A DNA stretch of 23,506 nt from an uncultured Flavobacteriales bacterium (GTDB taxonomy: Bacteria > Bacteroidota > Bacteroidia > Flavobacteriales_D > Crocinitomicaceae), in the NCBI GenBank assembly GCA_903899795.1, contig CAIUKX010000666.1, positions 1 to 23,506 on the forward strand, written 5' to 3'. Positions 6,986 through 16,091 of the stretch are shown piece after piece. The translations under genes were made by a program, and so were the position numbers. Each line of letters opens with the position of its first letter. Positions within the stretch are counted from its first letter, which is position 1. The notes beneath the pieces are model-generated. The model was not told the origin of the DNA. It saw only the letters and a program-made list of their open reading frames with translations, and did not search any database.

Positions 6986-8280
6986 TTTATCACAGTTACT
7001 GTACCCTTAAATGTTCGATTTGCCGCGTCGTGGAGTTCGAGAATATAAAAATAGACACTCGATGACACATCTTTGTCGTGTTTTGTTTCTCCTTTCCATG
7101 CTTTGGCATATGAATAGCCTGATTTTTGAAAGATTTCTTGTCCCCAGCGATCATATATCGTTACAAAGTTATCAGGATAATTTTCGATTCCAACAATCTC
7201 CCAAACATCATTTATACCATCATTATTGGGTGAAAAGGTAGTTGGAATTGTTAAATCCTTTCCAACAAAAACGGTCATTTCATCAAAATTAGTACATCCG
7301 TTTTGAGTCGCCGAGAGAGTATAAGTTGTTGTAGTTGTCGGTACTGCTACCGGATTTAAGATAGAAGCGCTGGTCAGTAAAAAATCAGGTGACCAACTGT
7401 AAATACTTGCCGTGGTTGTTCCCTGTAATTGTGCTGATTCGCCAGCTGTAATGTGCATATCGGCTCCAGCATCTATTGGAAAAGTGTATACGTGAAAAAC
7501 GGGACTTGCAATTGTAACTGTTTGCGGACAAAGTAAATAGCATGAATTGGTAACAGTCACAATATCTCCGTCACTTAATCCACTTGTTAAATAAACACTG
7601 TCTTGTGTTGTGGCAACGAGTGTACCGTTTACATACCATTTATAGGAAGAACTGTCCGGACAATTATGAAGGTGAGCAGTCATAGTTACAAGATCATTTT
7701 TGCAAATGTTCAAGCTACTTGCATCATAGGTTATGGTTGGAACTGGGCGATCAACTGCTGCTCCTGAAATATTGATGTCGAATGTGCATTCAGCAGCTTT
7801 TGTGATCCCTGTTCCCGATTTGTCACCATTCACAACCAAATAGTAGGTAGTATTTGGGTTGAGCCCCGTAGCTGTCAATGAAAAATTAGTTGTGGCATTA
7901 TTAATACAATTTCCAATTTGAACATAGCTATTTCCGAAGCAAGGTTGAATCGTACTGAACAATGCAGCTTGAAGTTCAGTGTCTTGTCCTGCTGCTGTTT
8001 GAAAAACAAGGTTTGAAAAATTAATGTTTACTGTTCCTCCAACTGAATTGGTAGTAAATTTAAACCAGACGGTATTATTGGCTGTGAAGCAAAAGGTAAA
8101 ATCATCTTCACAATCGGGACAGAAAGTTTTGTTGGCGCCGATGTTGTTTGCACTAATTGTTGTATTCGGACAAATTTCTAAGGAATGGAAACATTCGTTG
8201 TATGCTGGTTGTGCAAATACTTTAAATTTCCCCCCTAAAAAGATCATTAACAAAAAAATAACTTTTGTATGAGGTTTCAT
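6982..8280 (-). CDS. T9SS type B (gliding motility-type) sorting-domain protein
   Basis: This 432-residue surface protein starts at ATG 8278-8280, giving a signal peptide MKPHTKVIFLLMIFLGGKF with cleavage near VFAQ. A longer reading from 8397 is possible but would bury the signal peptide. Residues of about 28-165 form a beta-rich, Cys-containing domain reminiscent of pre-peptidase C-like modules (WFKFTTN and TTYYLVVNGDKSG). Residues 170-265 and 270-340 look like PKD/Ig-like modules (SSYKWYVNGTLV, IYSWSPDFLLTSA). The last 90 residues are the type B C-terminal domain: TFSPNNDGINDVWEI, then VTIYDRWGQEIF and SSVYFYILEL. This domain targets the protein to the T9SS and, with a PorP/SprF partner, to the cell surface. 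The partner is encoded immediately downstream with an ATGA overlap. Adhesion is a guess from domain type. Confidence 0.9.
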   Translation of the reverse strand: MKPHTKVIFLLMIFLGGKFKVFAQPAYNECFHSLEICPNTTISANNIGANKTFCPDCEDDFTFCFTANNTVWFKFTTNSVGGTVNINFSNLVFQTAAGQDTELQAALFSTIQPCFGNSYVQIGNCINNATTNFSLTATGLNPNTTYYLVVNGDKSGTGITKAAECTFDINISGAAVDRPVPTITYDASSLNICKNDLVTMTAHLHNCPDSSSYKWYVNGTLVATTQDSVYLTSGLSDGDIVTVTNSCYLLCPQTVTIASPVFHVYTFPIDAGADMHITAGESAQLQGTTTASIYSWSPDFLLTSASILNPVAVPTTTTTYTLSATQNGCTNFDEMTVFVGKDLTIPTTFSPNNDGINDVWEIVGIENYPDNFVTIYDRWGQEIFQKSGYSYAKAWKGETKHDKDVSSSVYFYILELHDAANRTFKGTVTVIK

Positions 8281-8438
8281 GTGTTTTCCCTTATTTTTCG
8301 ATGAAAGTAGCAATAATTGAACAGACAATAAACACATTTTTTCAAGTTTTTTTAATTGAATAACTGTTATTTCCCTTATTATTAAGATTTTTGGCATAGA
8401 AATCGAATAGAAGCGATTAACAATAAACTATTACGTAT

Positions 8439-11400
8439 ATGAAACGAATATTATCCCTTTCAATTGTATTCCTCCTTATTTCTTCCAGATTATTTTCGCA
8501 GGGTAAGGTGGATTACGACAGTGATTCCAAATGGTTTTGGGGCATTAATGCCGGTGTGACTTGGCAAACAACAGATGTAAAAAATCAAAATGGTTTTGGT
8601 TATGGTCTTACATTCGGAAGATCATTCAATTACAACTACGGTAAAAAAATCAGTTTCGATATTCGGGCGCGATACCTTACAGGAAATTGGTACGGTCAGG
8701 ATGTTGATTCAACGAAAATTCCTTCCAATTACACAGGTGTTTTATCTCAAACAGGAACTGATTATAAAGATGCCCAGGGTATTTCAGTCAACAACTTCAA
8801 AACAAATGTTCATCGTTTATCGCTTGAATTGGTTTTGCATGCAAACAGTGTTCGAGAAAGAACAGGACTAGATCCGTACATTTTCGGAGGTGTTGGTTTT
8901 ACGTGGTATCAAACGATGGGTGACTTGAAAAATAGTCAAATTTATGGCGGTGATATTTATGATTATAAAAATACACCAATGAATGCTGCTTCCATCAATA
9001 ATCTCAAAGATGGAACGTACGAAACAGCTTTGGACGGAAGTAATAGCATATTGCATAATGTTGCTTTTATGCCAAGTATTGGTTTTGGTCTAGGATACCA
9101 GGTTTCAAAAAGAGTTTCTATTGGTTTCGAGCATAAAACAACATTTACTGGACGTGATGATTTTGATGGTGTACAAGCTGTTGGACCTTTCAAATATGAC
9201 ATTTATCACTATACAAGTGGTTATATTCGTTTTCAAATTCGTGCGCGTGGATATGCCAATACGAATCAAACACAAACTACACAACAAACGACTCAGACAA
9301 CACTTCCTCCTGTTCAGCCACCGATTGTGACGTTTTTAAATCCTCAATATCCCGGAACAGTTGTAAACTCTCCGAATTATACGGTTGTTGCAGACGTGAA
9401 ATATGTCAACGGTTGGAGCAATATTACCTTCAAAGTAGATGGAGTTATCAATAATAATTTCACCTACAATTCGAGTACACATCGTTTGGAAAGCAACTTG
9501 ATTTTACATGATGGTATAAATACATTTGAAATTACCGGGACTAATTCAGCCGGAAGTGATTACAAAACAACAAATGTCGTTTATCAAAGACAAACCGGAG
9601 TTCCGCCTGTTGTGACTATCACAAATCCATATTCAAGTCCGACTACAGTTACGAATCCGATGTATAGTTTTACATCTACAGTAACGCACGTTCAGTCTCA
9701 GAGTCAAGTTACCATGACAGTGAACGGGCAGAATTATACCAATTTCACATTTAATCCAACGACAACAGGTTTATCAACAATGTTGAATTTAGTGGTAGGT
9801 TCGAATGTGATTACAGTTACTGGAACCAATCAATACGGAACGGATAGTAAAACAACCACGATTATCTATCAACCATCACAGGTTCATATACCTACACCTC
9901 CAGTTGTGACGATTCTTAATCCACCTTATAGTCCCTATAATGTAACAAATTCTTTGTTTAACCTTAATTCGACAGTGTTACATGTTACGATGCAAAGTCA
10001 AGTTTCGGTTATTTTCAATGGTCAAAATATTTCAAACTTTATATTCAATCCAGCGAATCAAGGTGTTACAGCTTCATTAAACTTGGTAGAAGGATCAAAT
10101 ACTGTTGTTGTAACTGGTACGAATACCGATGGAACGGATAGTAAAACAGCAACAATCATTTATCGAAAAGTTCAAACGCTAGCTCCTCCAGTGGTAACTT
10201 TTGTAACTCCTGCAACAAATCCTTATACTTCGGTAAATCAATTGTATAATGTTAACGCTACAGTAACGAATGTCAACTCCTCAAGTGGTGTTACAGTAAC
10301 AATGAACGGTATGCCGATTAGCAATTTTATATTTAATCCTTCCAGCACAATGGTGACTTTCACAGCTTCTTTGGTGGAAGGGGCCAATGTGGTAAAAATT
10401 ACAGGGACAAATGTCGCCGGGGTTGATTCAAAACAACAGACAATTATTTACACGAAACCACAAACGTTGCCTCCTCCGGTTGTAACTTTTGTTGTGCCTT
10501 CGGTAGATCCATATACTACGAATGCTTCTACAGCTAGTATTACGGCGACAGTTACAAATGTTCCGACATCAAGCGGAGTTTCGGTGAAAGTGAATGGGAT
10601 TTCGATTACCAATTTCAATTTCAACCCTTCAACTACTTTGTTGACGTTCAATACTTCGTTAGTGGAAGGCGCAAATACAGTAGTTATTACAGGCACTAAC
10701 ACAGTAGGTTCGGATACAAAACAACATGTGATCATCTACAACAAACTGGTAATTCCACCACCGGTTGTGACATTCTTGAATCCTTCTATGGCAGGAACGA
10801 TGGTTACAAGTCCAACCTATACGATGGTTGCTACAGTAACAAATGTGGACAATATTTCTCAGGTTGCTTTAAAAAAAGACGGTCAACCGATCAGTTCATC
10901 AGGTTTTTCATTTGATCCGGTTTCGAAAAAAGTAAGCTTCAGTACAGTTCTTAGCCAAGGAAGTAACTCCTTTACAGTTACAGGAACGAATGCTGGAGGT
11001 TCAGATACGAAAACGACTGATGTAACATTTCGAATTCAAAATCCACCCTGTGAAGTTCCCGTTATCTCTATCATTAATCCAACTCAAAATAATAGTAGTG
11101 TAAACCAACCTGGTTTTGATTTCAGAGCATCTACACTTCACATAACTAGTGCCACTGAAATTCGGTTTTCAGTCAATGGTAATATTCAAGCAGGTGGTAG
11201 TTTTGATGCTGTGAATAATGTTTTTTCACAAACAATTGTTTTAACACAGGGAAGCAATCTTTTAGAAATTTTGGCAACAAATAAATGCGGTTCAACCAGA
11301 GATGCACGCTTAATAACATATACACCAACACCGTGTGACGCCCCAACGATTCAGGCGCAAGTACCTAATCAGGCACAGTCACAAACTGATGAAACGACAG

Positions 11401-12491
11401 AACACATTATTGCAACTGTTGCAAACGTTCAAAATCAAAATCAGATTGTTTTGACAAGTAACAACATTCCTCAATCGTTCTCCTATGATCCGGTTTCTCA
11501 TTCTGTAACTGCCACAATTAATTTGGTTGATGGTGATAATTCGATCAAATTAGCAGTAAAAACAGATTGTGGTTCGGCAGATAATACATGGACAATTAAC
11601 AAAAAGCCGTGTGTATCACCCGTGATTACAATTACATCTTCTTCCACGCTGAATAATACCACAGCAACTGCACCGCCATATACGATGACAGCTTTGGTAG
11701 AAAATGTTGAGTCAATTAATCAAATAACAGTTGATTTAAATAATTCTCCGATATTTTTTACTTTCGATCCGCAATCTCACTTGTTGTCGATAAGTCAGCA
11801 TTTATCGAATGACTTTAATAAATTTATCATCACAGCAACGAACGGATGTGGAACTGTGAGTAAAACACAAATTGTAAAATTTACTGCAGCAACAACAAAT
11901 ACGATTAATCCTCCGCACATTATTTTGAAATGCCCGGCGGCAGTATATGAAGGATCAACAACGTTTGTATCGGGTACAGTAACCGATATACAAAGTGCAG
12001 ATCAATTACAAATTTTCGTAAATGGTCAACCAGTGAACAACTATAGTTCTTCTTTTAGCCAAAATGTGTTGAATTTTCAATTGCAGATTAGTGGAGGAAC
12101 AATAGGTTCTTCTTATGATATAGTTATAAATGCATCGAATGCAAGTGGTGTGGACACGAAAAACTGTGGTTTCCATGTTGAGGCAAATCCTGACAATCCT
12201 GCGAATTCAGTCGGACGAAACAATGGAAATACACCATTCGGAAATGGAAGAATAGGAGGTTTTGGTCAAGGCCAACAGAATAATGATCCTTCTAACAATG
12301 GAGGTACACGACCTGCTGGAGGTACAATTTTCCAACCTTCTTCAGGGGGTCAAACACCAAGACCTTCTACTGGAACTACTCCATCCCGACCAGTTGAAGT
12401 AAGACCAGCTGAATCACCAAAACCAGCAGGTGGAACAAAAGGAACAACACCTTCAACTCCTGCTGCTCCATTTAAAAGAGGCGGACAATAA
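8439..12491 (+). CDS. giant protein: outer-membrane barrel fused to ten Ig-like repeats
   Basis: This 1350-residue protein begins with a signal peptide (MKRILSLSIVFLLISSRLF). Residues of about 25-275 read as an outer-membrane beta-barrel: WFWGINAGVTWQ, GFGYGLTFGRSF, YIFGGVGFTWYQ, FMPSIGFGLGYQVSKRVSIGF and YIRFQIRARGY. A Gln/Thr linker leads to ten tandem Ig-like modules of about 95 residues (starts near 294, 389, 487, 583, 679, 774, 869, 966, 1058 and 1158). Each runs from PPVVTFLNP through NG..I.NF.FNP to LVEG.N.V.ITGTN..G.D.K, resembling glucodextranase-B/bacterial Ig folds. Residues from about 1256 are Gly/Asn then Pro/Thr-rich and disordered. There is no T9SS C-terminal domain. All eight Cys of the protein lie in repeats 7-10. 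A surface or periplasmic stalk anchored by the barrel is inferred. It is divergent from the type B cargo gene and ends at a strong terminator. Confidence 0.88.
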   Translation: MKRILSLSIVFLLISSRLFSQGKVDYDSDSKWFWGINAGVTWQTTDVKNQNGFGYGLTFGRSFNYNYGKKISFDIRARYLTGNWYGQDVDSTKIPSNYTGVLSQTGTDYKDAQGISVNNFKTNVHRLSLELVLHANSVRERTGLDPYIFGGVGFTWYQTMGDLKNSQIYGGDIYDYKNTPMNAASINNLKDGTYETALDGSNSILHNVAFMPSIGFGLGYQVSKRVSIGFEHKTTFTGRDDFDGVQAVGPFKYDIYHYTSGYIRFQIRARGYANTNQTQTTQQTTQTTLPPVQPPIVTFLNPQYPGTVVNSPNYTVVADVKYVNGWSNITFKVDGVINNNFTYNSSTHRLESNLILHDGINTFEITGTNSAGSDYKTTNVVYQRQTGVPPVVTITNPYSSPTTVTNPMYSFTSTVTHVQSQSQVTMTVNGQNYTNFTFNPTTTGLSTMLNLVVGSNVITVTGTNQYGTDSKTTTIIYQPSQVHIPTPPVVTILNPPYSPYNVTNSLFNLNSTVLHVTMQSQVSVIFNGQNISNFIFNPANQGVTASLNLVEGSNTVVVTGTNTDGTDSKTATIIYRKVQTLAPPVVTFVTPATNPYTSVNQLYNVNATVTNVNSSSGVTVTMNGMPISNFIFNPSSTMVTFTASLVEGANVVKITGTNVAGVDSKQQTIIYTKPQTLPPPVVTFVVPSVDPYTTNASTASITATVTNVPTSSGVSVKVNGISITNFNFNPSTTLLTFNTSLVEGANTVVITGTNTVGSDTKQHVIIYNKLVIPPPVVTFLNPSMAGTMVTSPTYTMVATVTNVDNISQVALKKDGQPISSSGFSFDPVSKKVSFSTVLSQGSNSFTVTGTNAGGSDTKTTDVTFRIQNPPCEVPVISIINPTQNNSSVNQPGFDFRASTLHITSATEIRFSVNGNIQAGGSFDAVNNVFSQTIVLTQGSNLLEILATNKCGSTRDARLITYTPTPCDAPTIQAQVPNQAQSQTDETTEHIIATVANVQNQNQIVLTSNNIPQSFSYDPVSHSVTATINLVDGDNSIKLAVKTDCGSADNTWTINKKPCVSPVITITSSSTLNNTTATAPPYTMTALVENVESINQITVDLNNSPIFFTFDPQSHLLSISQHLSNDFNKFIITATNGCGTVSKTQIVKFTAATTNTINPPHIILKCPAAVYEGSTTFVSGTVTDIQSADQLQIFVNGQPVNNYSSSFSQNVLNFQLQISGGTIGSSYDIVINASNASGVDTKNCGFHVEANPDNPANSVGRNNGNTPFGNGRIGGFGQGQQNNDPSNNGGTRPAGGTIFQPSSGGQTPRPSTGTTPSRPVEVRPAESPKPAGGTKGTTPSTPAAPFKRGGQ
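9318..12198 (+). repeat. ten diverged tandem Ig-domain repeats (about 276-300 bp units)
   Basis: Unit starts are near 9318, 9603, 9897, 10185, 10473, 10758, 11043, 11334, 11610 and 11910. The protein motifs are clearly conserved, but the DNA of the units has drifted, so this is an old expansion rather than a recent slippage array. Units 2-6 are most alike and units 7-10 form a Cys-bearing subgroup. Confidence 0.85.
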
Positions 12492-12511
12492 TTAAAATAA
12501 CAATAAATCCT

Positions 12512-12545
12512 GACCTGATTAACATCGTTAATCAGGTCTTTTTTT
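12512..12545 (+). terminator. intrinsic terminator after the Ig-repeat protein
   Basis: A perfect 12-bp stem (12512-12523 with 12527-12538) with a 3-base loop is followed by seven T at 12539-12545. It begins 20 bases after the stop codon. Confidence 0.93.
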
Positions 12546-12663
12546 GTTCCAGAATTACTCGAATCCAAGAGTTAACCTAAAAATAATGCTTGTAATATGG
12601 GTTGAAATTTTTATTAATCAATTCCTCTAATTATATTCGCACTCTTAAAAATGAAAAATTGAC

Positions 12664-14880
12664 ATGGCGATTATAGGAAAAATTAGAGAAAAGTCAGTAT
12701 TACTGGTCATCATCATAGGTTTAGCTTTATTGGCTTTTATTCTCGGTGGATATGAAAAAATGTCCATGGGATCAGCTGATGATTTAGGTTATGGAACGGT
12801 CTATGGCGAAAAAGTGGATGACAAAGCCCTGATTCAAGACATGGATAAATTCATTATGTCTGATCAACAACAAGCTCAAAAAGAACAACGTGAGTATACT
12901 TCTAAAGACCGTGACGGATCTGAGGATAAAGCATGGAATTTCAGAACAGAAACAATTGTTTTGGAAAAAGAATTTGAAGCGTTGGGCGTAGATGTTGGTC
13001 CAACTGAATTTGATGCTTACCTATACGGTACAAATGGATTTACAGTAATGCCGGATTTAGCGCAAGGTTTTGTTGATTCATTGACAGGAAAATTCAGTCC
13101 TAAAATGTTGCAAAAAACAATCGAAAAATTGCAAAATTCTAGCAAACCTGAAGAGCAAAAAAGCTGGGCGGATAGCAAAGAATATTACATCAACCGAAGA
13201 AAACAAGAAAAATACTATGCATTGTTGAACCAAGGAGTTTATGTAACAAAATTGGAAGCAGAGCAAGAATATAAAGCTCAAAAAGAAGTGAAAAGTATTT
13301 CTTTCGTAGTTCGTCATTACACAGAAATTCCTGATGATAAAATCAAAATTTCTGATGAAGAATTGAGAGCTTATTACGAAGAGCACAAAAACGAGAAGAA
13401 ATACGAAAACAGAGCTGATACACGTGAAATTCGTTATTTCGATATTACTGTGAATCCTTCTCATGCAGATTCTGTTAAGTTTAATACAAACTTGAAAAAA
13501 TTAGAAAACGATTTTAAACTTCAAAAAACAGTAAAAGAAGATTCAACGTTTGTGCTATTGAACAGTGAAATCAAAAGTTTCTCTAGTCAAAAAATGGCGA
13601 CGTTCCGTCCAGAAGGTGATCCTAAAGCAAGACCAGGTATGACGTATCCGGGAGCTATGGATACAATTTTCAAAACAGCTTCAATCGGACAAATTGTAGG
13701 GCCTTATAACGAAAAAGGAGCAACACGAATTGCTAAGATTTTGGATTTCAACACAAAACAATGTAAAGTTCGTCACATCTTGCTTTCTGCGCCAAAAGGA
13801 GATGACAAAAAAATTGCTGCTGCACAAGCGAAGGCTGACAGTATTATGAAATTGTTGACGAAAGATAACTTCGGTGAGTTCGTTACTAAATATTCTGAAG
13901 ATCCAGGATCAAAAGACAAAGGAGGAGTTTACGAAGATTTCTTGGATGGTGAAATGGTTCCTGAATTTTCAAAATTCTCAACGGAGCAGCCGATCGGTAC
14001 TATTGGAAAAGTAAAAACGGATTTTGGGATTCACATCATTGAAGTGTTGGATCGTAAAGCAGTTAAATATCCAATTCTTGCTATTGTTCAACAAACGTTG
14101 ACAGCAACTTTGGAAACAACAGACAACATCGAGAGAGATGTATACAAATTGTTATACAAATTGGACGCGAAACTTTCAAAAGTAGACGACATCAAGAAAA
14201 AAGTTGAATTGTTTGATACAATTGCCGTTCAAGCGAAATGTTTTGCACGACCAATTCAGATTACAACGAACAAACCTGTATTGTACGGATTCAACACTCC
14301 ATTGACGGAAGACAAATTATTGAAATTGGCTTATGATGAAGATGCAGCAGTTGGTACTTTATGCGGTTCACCTATCAAAGATAAAAACAGATATATCATT
14401 GCGATGTTGTCTTCCATTAAAACAAAAGGTGTTCCTGCGTTTGAGGATGTTGAAGCTCAAATGAAAGCGGATTGTATCAAAGACAAAAAAGCAGAACGTC
14501 TAATCGCTCAAATGGTGAAAAAATCACTTGACGAATGTGCTAAGAAAGGGAATACACAAGTAATGAAAGGTGATGTGACATTTGCAAATCCACAAATTAC
14601 AGGTGGAGGAATGGAGCCGATGGTAATTGGTTCATTGTTCTCGGGTTTACGTGACGGAGCAAAAACAATTCCTTTGAAAGGTGAGTCTGGTGTTTATGTA
14701 ATCAGAGTTGATAAAACGACAAAAGCGCCTGCAACCATTAATTTCGAAGAAGAGCGTAAACAAATGCTGGCTTCAGTTAAAGGTAACGTGGTAAGTATGG
14801 CTCGTTCGGCATTAATGAAAAAAGCAGATGTTATCGATAACAGAAGATTCTTAAAAGCGGGAATTTACCGTAAGTTGTAA
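12664..14880 (+). CDS. ppiD: PpiD-like periplasmic peptidyl-prolyl isomerase/chaperone
   Basis: This 738-residue protein is anchored by one N-terminal membrane helix (about residues 12-30, VLLVIIIGLALLAFILGG) after a short basic cytosolic tip. A SurA/PpiD-type chaperone segment follows, rich in Lys/Gln/Glu helices (to about 330). Residues of about 365-465 are a PpiC/parvulin domain: CKVRHILLSAPKGDD, FGEFVTKYSEDPGSKDKGG and FGIHIIEVLDRK are its hallmarks. The C-terminal 270 residues form a second helical and parvulin-like part. It should assist folding of exported and outer-membrane proteins at the periplasmic face of the inner membrane. The length matches Bacteroidota PpiD proteins (about 700). 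A 4-codon mini-ORF (12651-12662) ends 1 base before the start codon. TATATTCG at 12632-12639 is a possible -7 box, with no clear -33 partner. The abundance of surface barrels around it is compatible with its role but is not evidence for it. Confidence 0.92.
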   Translation: MAIIGKIREKSVLLVIIIGLALLAFILGGYEKMSMGSADDLGYGTVYGEKVDDKALIQDMDKFIMSDQQQAQKEQREYTSKDRDGSEDKAWNFRTETIVLEKEFEALGVDVGPTEFDAYLYGTNGFTVMPDLAQGFVDSLTGKFSPKMLQKTIEKLQNSSKPEEQKSWADSKEYYINRRKQEKYYALLNQGVYVTKLEAEQEYKAQKEVKSISFVVRHYTEIPDDKIKISDEELRAYYEEHKNEKKYENRADTREIRYFDITVNPSHADSVKFNTNLKKLENDFKLQKTVKEDSTFVLLNSEIKSFSSQKMATFRPEGDPKARPGMTYPGAMDTIFKTASIGQIVGPYNEKGATRIAKILDFNTKQCKVRHILLSAPKGDDKKIAAAQAKADSIMKLLTKDNFGEFVTKYSEDPGSKDKGGVYEDFLDGEMVPEFSKFSTEQPIGTIGKVKTDFGIHIIEVLDRKAVKYPILAIVQQTLTATLETTDNIERDVYKLLYKLDAKLSKVDDIKKKVELFDTIAVQAKCFARPIQITTNKPVLYGFNTPLTEDKLLKLAYDEDAAVGTLCGSPIKDKNRYIIAMLSSIKTKGVPAFEDVEAQMKADCIKDKKAERLIAQMVKKSLDECAKKGNTQVMKGDVTFANPQITGGGMEPMVIGSLFSGLRDGAKTIPLKGESGVYVIRVDKTTKAPATINFEEERKQMLASVKGNVVSMARSALMKKADVIDNRRFLKAGIYRKL

Positions 14881-14904
14881 GTAGTCTTTCCACAATAATT
14901 TTTT

Positions 14905-14938
14905 AAAGAGGCTGTTCATTTTGGACAGCCTCTTTTTT
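14905..14938. terminator. terminator between convergent ppiD and dprA
   Basis: Bases 14905-14917 pair with 14923-14935 (13 bp with one G-T pair, 5-base loop). On the + strand a run of T ends at 14938. On the minus strand the stem is followed by an A/T-rich stretch, so it may also stop dprA transcripts. Confidence 0.88.
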
Positions 14939-14945
14939 GTTTCAG

Positions 14946-16049
14946 TTAGTCTATGATTTTGTATTTTTTACCCGGAAGTAATTTAACGGCTCCTGCGAGC
15001 TCTAAATTAAATAAATGAACACTTGTCCTTGATACGGGAGTTTTTGTCTTTAAAGCTAAAATATCAACACTCTGATCGCCGTTTTCTTTCAGGAGTTTTA
15101 ATAAATATTGTTCTTCATCGGTGAAACTTGTAAAAAGAGCTCGTTGAATCGTTTTGGGAACTTTCTCTTCTTTCCACTGCATCCATTCCAGAAAATCGGA
15201 ACTTCCAGTGATGAGGTGCGCTTTTTGTTTTGCGATGAGGAGATTGCATCCCTTCGAATAAATTTGTCCGACATTACCCGGAATAGCAAATACATCTCTG
15301 GCATAATCATTATCTAGTTCAGCAGTGATCAATGATCCGCCGCTTTCTTTACTTTCGATTACGATAGTTGCATCCGACATTCCGGCGACAATGCGATTTC
15401 TCATTGGAAAATTTTCACGATCAGGTTTTGTTCCCGGTAGAAATTCAGTCAATAATCCTCCGTTTTCAAGCATTTTATTAGCAGTAGATCGATGTTCATT
15501 TGGATAAAGCCGATCCAGGCCGTGACCAAGTACCCCGATAGTGGGAATATTGTGTTTGACACATAACTGATGGACGCAAATATCGATTCCATAGGCCATT
15601 CCACTAATCACAAGAATATTTTTTCCAATAAAACCCTTGATGATTTCCTCGCAGACTGATTTTCCGTATTCTGTTGCGTGTCGAGTACCGACAATGGCAA
15701 CAACTCTCTCTGGATTAAGATCAGTATTCCCTTTGTAATAAAGCAGGAGAGGAGCATCCTGACATTCTTTCAAACGTTTGGGGTAGGCTGGATTGGTGTA
15801 AAAAATGCCGCGTACATAGTTTCTTTCGAAATAAGCAACGTATTTTTCAGCACTTTCCAAAGCCTCTTCCCGCCCCATTTGCTTCAGGAATGCAGGTGTC
15901 ATTTGTGTTTTTCGAGCGATGGTTTGAATTGAAAGTTTGAAAACAGATTCTATTGAGCCTATTTTTGCGATTAAATGCCTGGCTTTCACAGGTCCGACTC
16001 CTTTCAAGAGTGTGAGAGCGATTTGGTAGTTAAATTCTGTATTTTTCAA
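14946..16049 (-). CDS. dprA: DNA-processing protein DprA
   Basis: This 367-residue cytosolic protein binds incoming single-stranded DNA and loads RecA during natural transformation. Residues 13-37 form a helix-hairpin-helix (LLKGVGPVKARHLIAKIGS). Residues of about 116-285 are the Rossmann-like DprA core, with VVAIVGTRHATEYG, VISGMAYGID, ENFPMRNRI at 212-220, and GSLITA at 238-243. Residues of about 312-365 are the C-terminal winged helix, including SVHLFNLELAGAVK. Its length is normal. The start is a TTG at 16047-16049; no ATG or GTG gives a better fit upstream, and this start preserves the usual N-terminus. Its start codon is only 42 bases from that of the divergent TonB-dependent receptor gene. 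DprA is widespread in bacteria, including ones not known to be competent, so it does not prove competence. Confidence 0.95.
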   Translation of the reverse strand: MKNTEFNYQIALTLLKGVGPVKARHLIAKIGSIESVFKLSIQTIARKTQMTPAFLKQMGREEALESAEKYVAYFERNYVRGIFYTNPAYPKRLKECQDAPLLLYYKGNTDLNPERVVAIVGTRHATEYGKSVCEEIIKGFIGKNILVISGMAYGIDICVHQLCVKHNIPTIGVLGHGLDRLYPNEHRSTANKMLENGGLLTEFLPGTKPDRENFPMRNRIVAGMSDATIVIESKESGGSLITAELDNDYARDVFAIPGNVGQIYSKGCNLLIAKQKAHLITGSSDFLEWMQWKEEKVPKTIQRALFTSFTDEEQYLLKLLKENGDQSVDILALKTKTPVSRTSVHLFNLELAGAVKLLPGKKYKIID

Positions 16050-16091
16050 TTTTGTGTATATTAGCCACCTGAATTTAAGTAAAATTACCCG
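16050..16091. promoter_or_regulatory. 42-base divergent promoter region of dprA and TonB receptor
   Basis: Both genes must start transcription in or near this gap. TATATTAG at 16057-16064 on the + strand resembles TAnnTTTG with two mismatches. On the minus strand TAATTTTA, read from about 16086 down to 16079, matches at seven of eight positions. No convincing -33 elements were found. The call rests mainly on position. Confidence 0.4.

Noticed and set aside
9318..12198. Regular repeats considered as a CRISPR array or recent satellite
   Set aside because: The units are about 290 bases long, in frame, diverged in DNA and encode a coherent Ig-like domain.
13078..13464. 128-codon open frame on the minus strand opposite ppiD
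   Set aside because: It is Phe/Ile/Cys-rich as expected from the complement of Lys/Glu/Gln codons, with no start signals or domain, so it is treated as a shadow.
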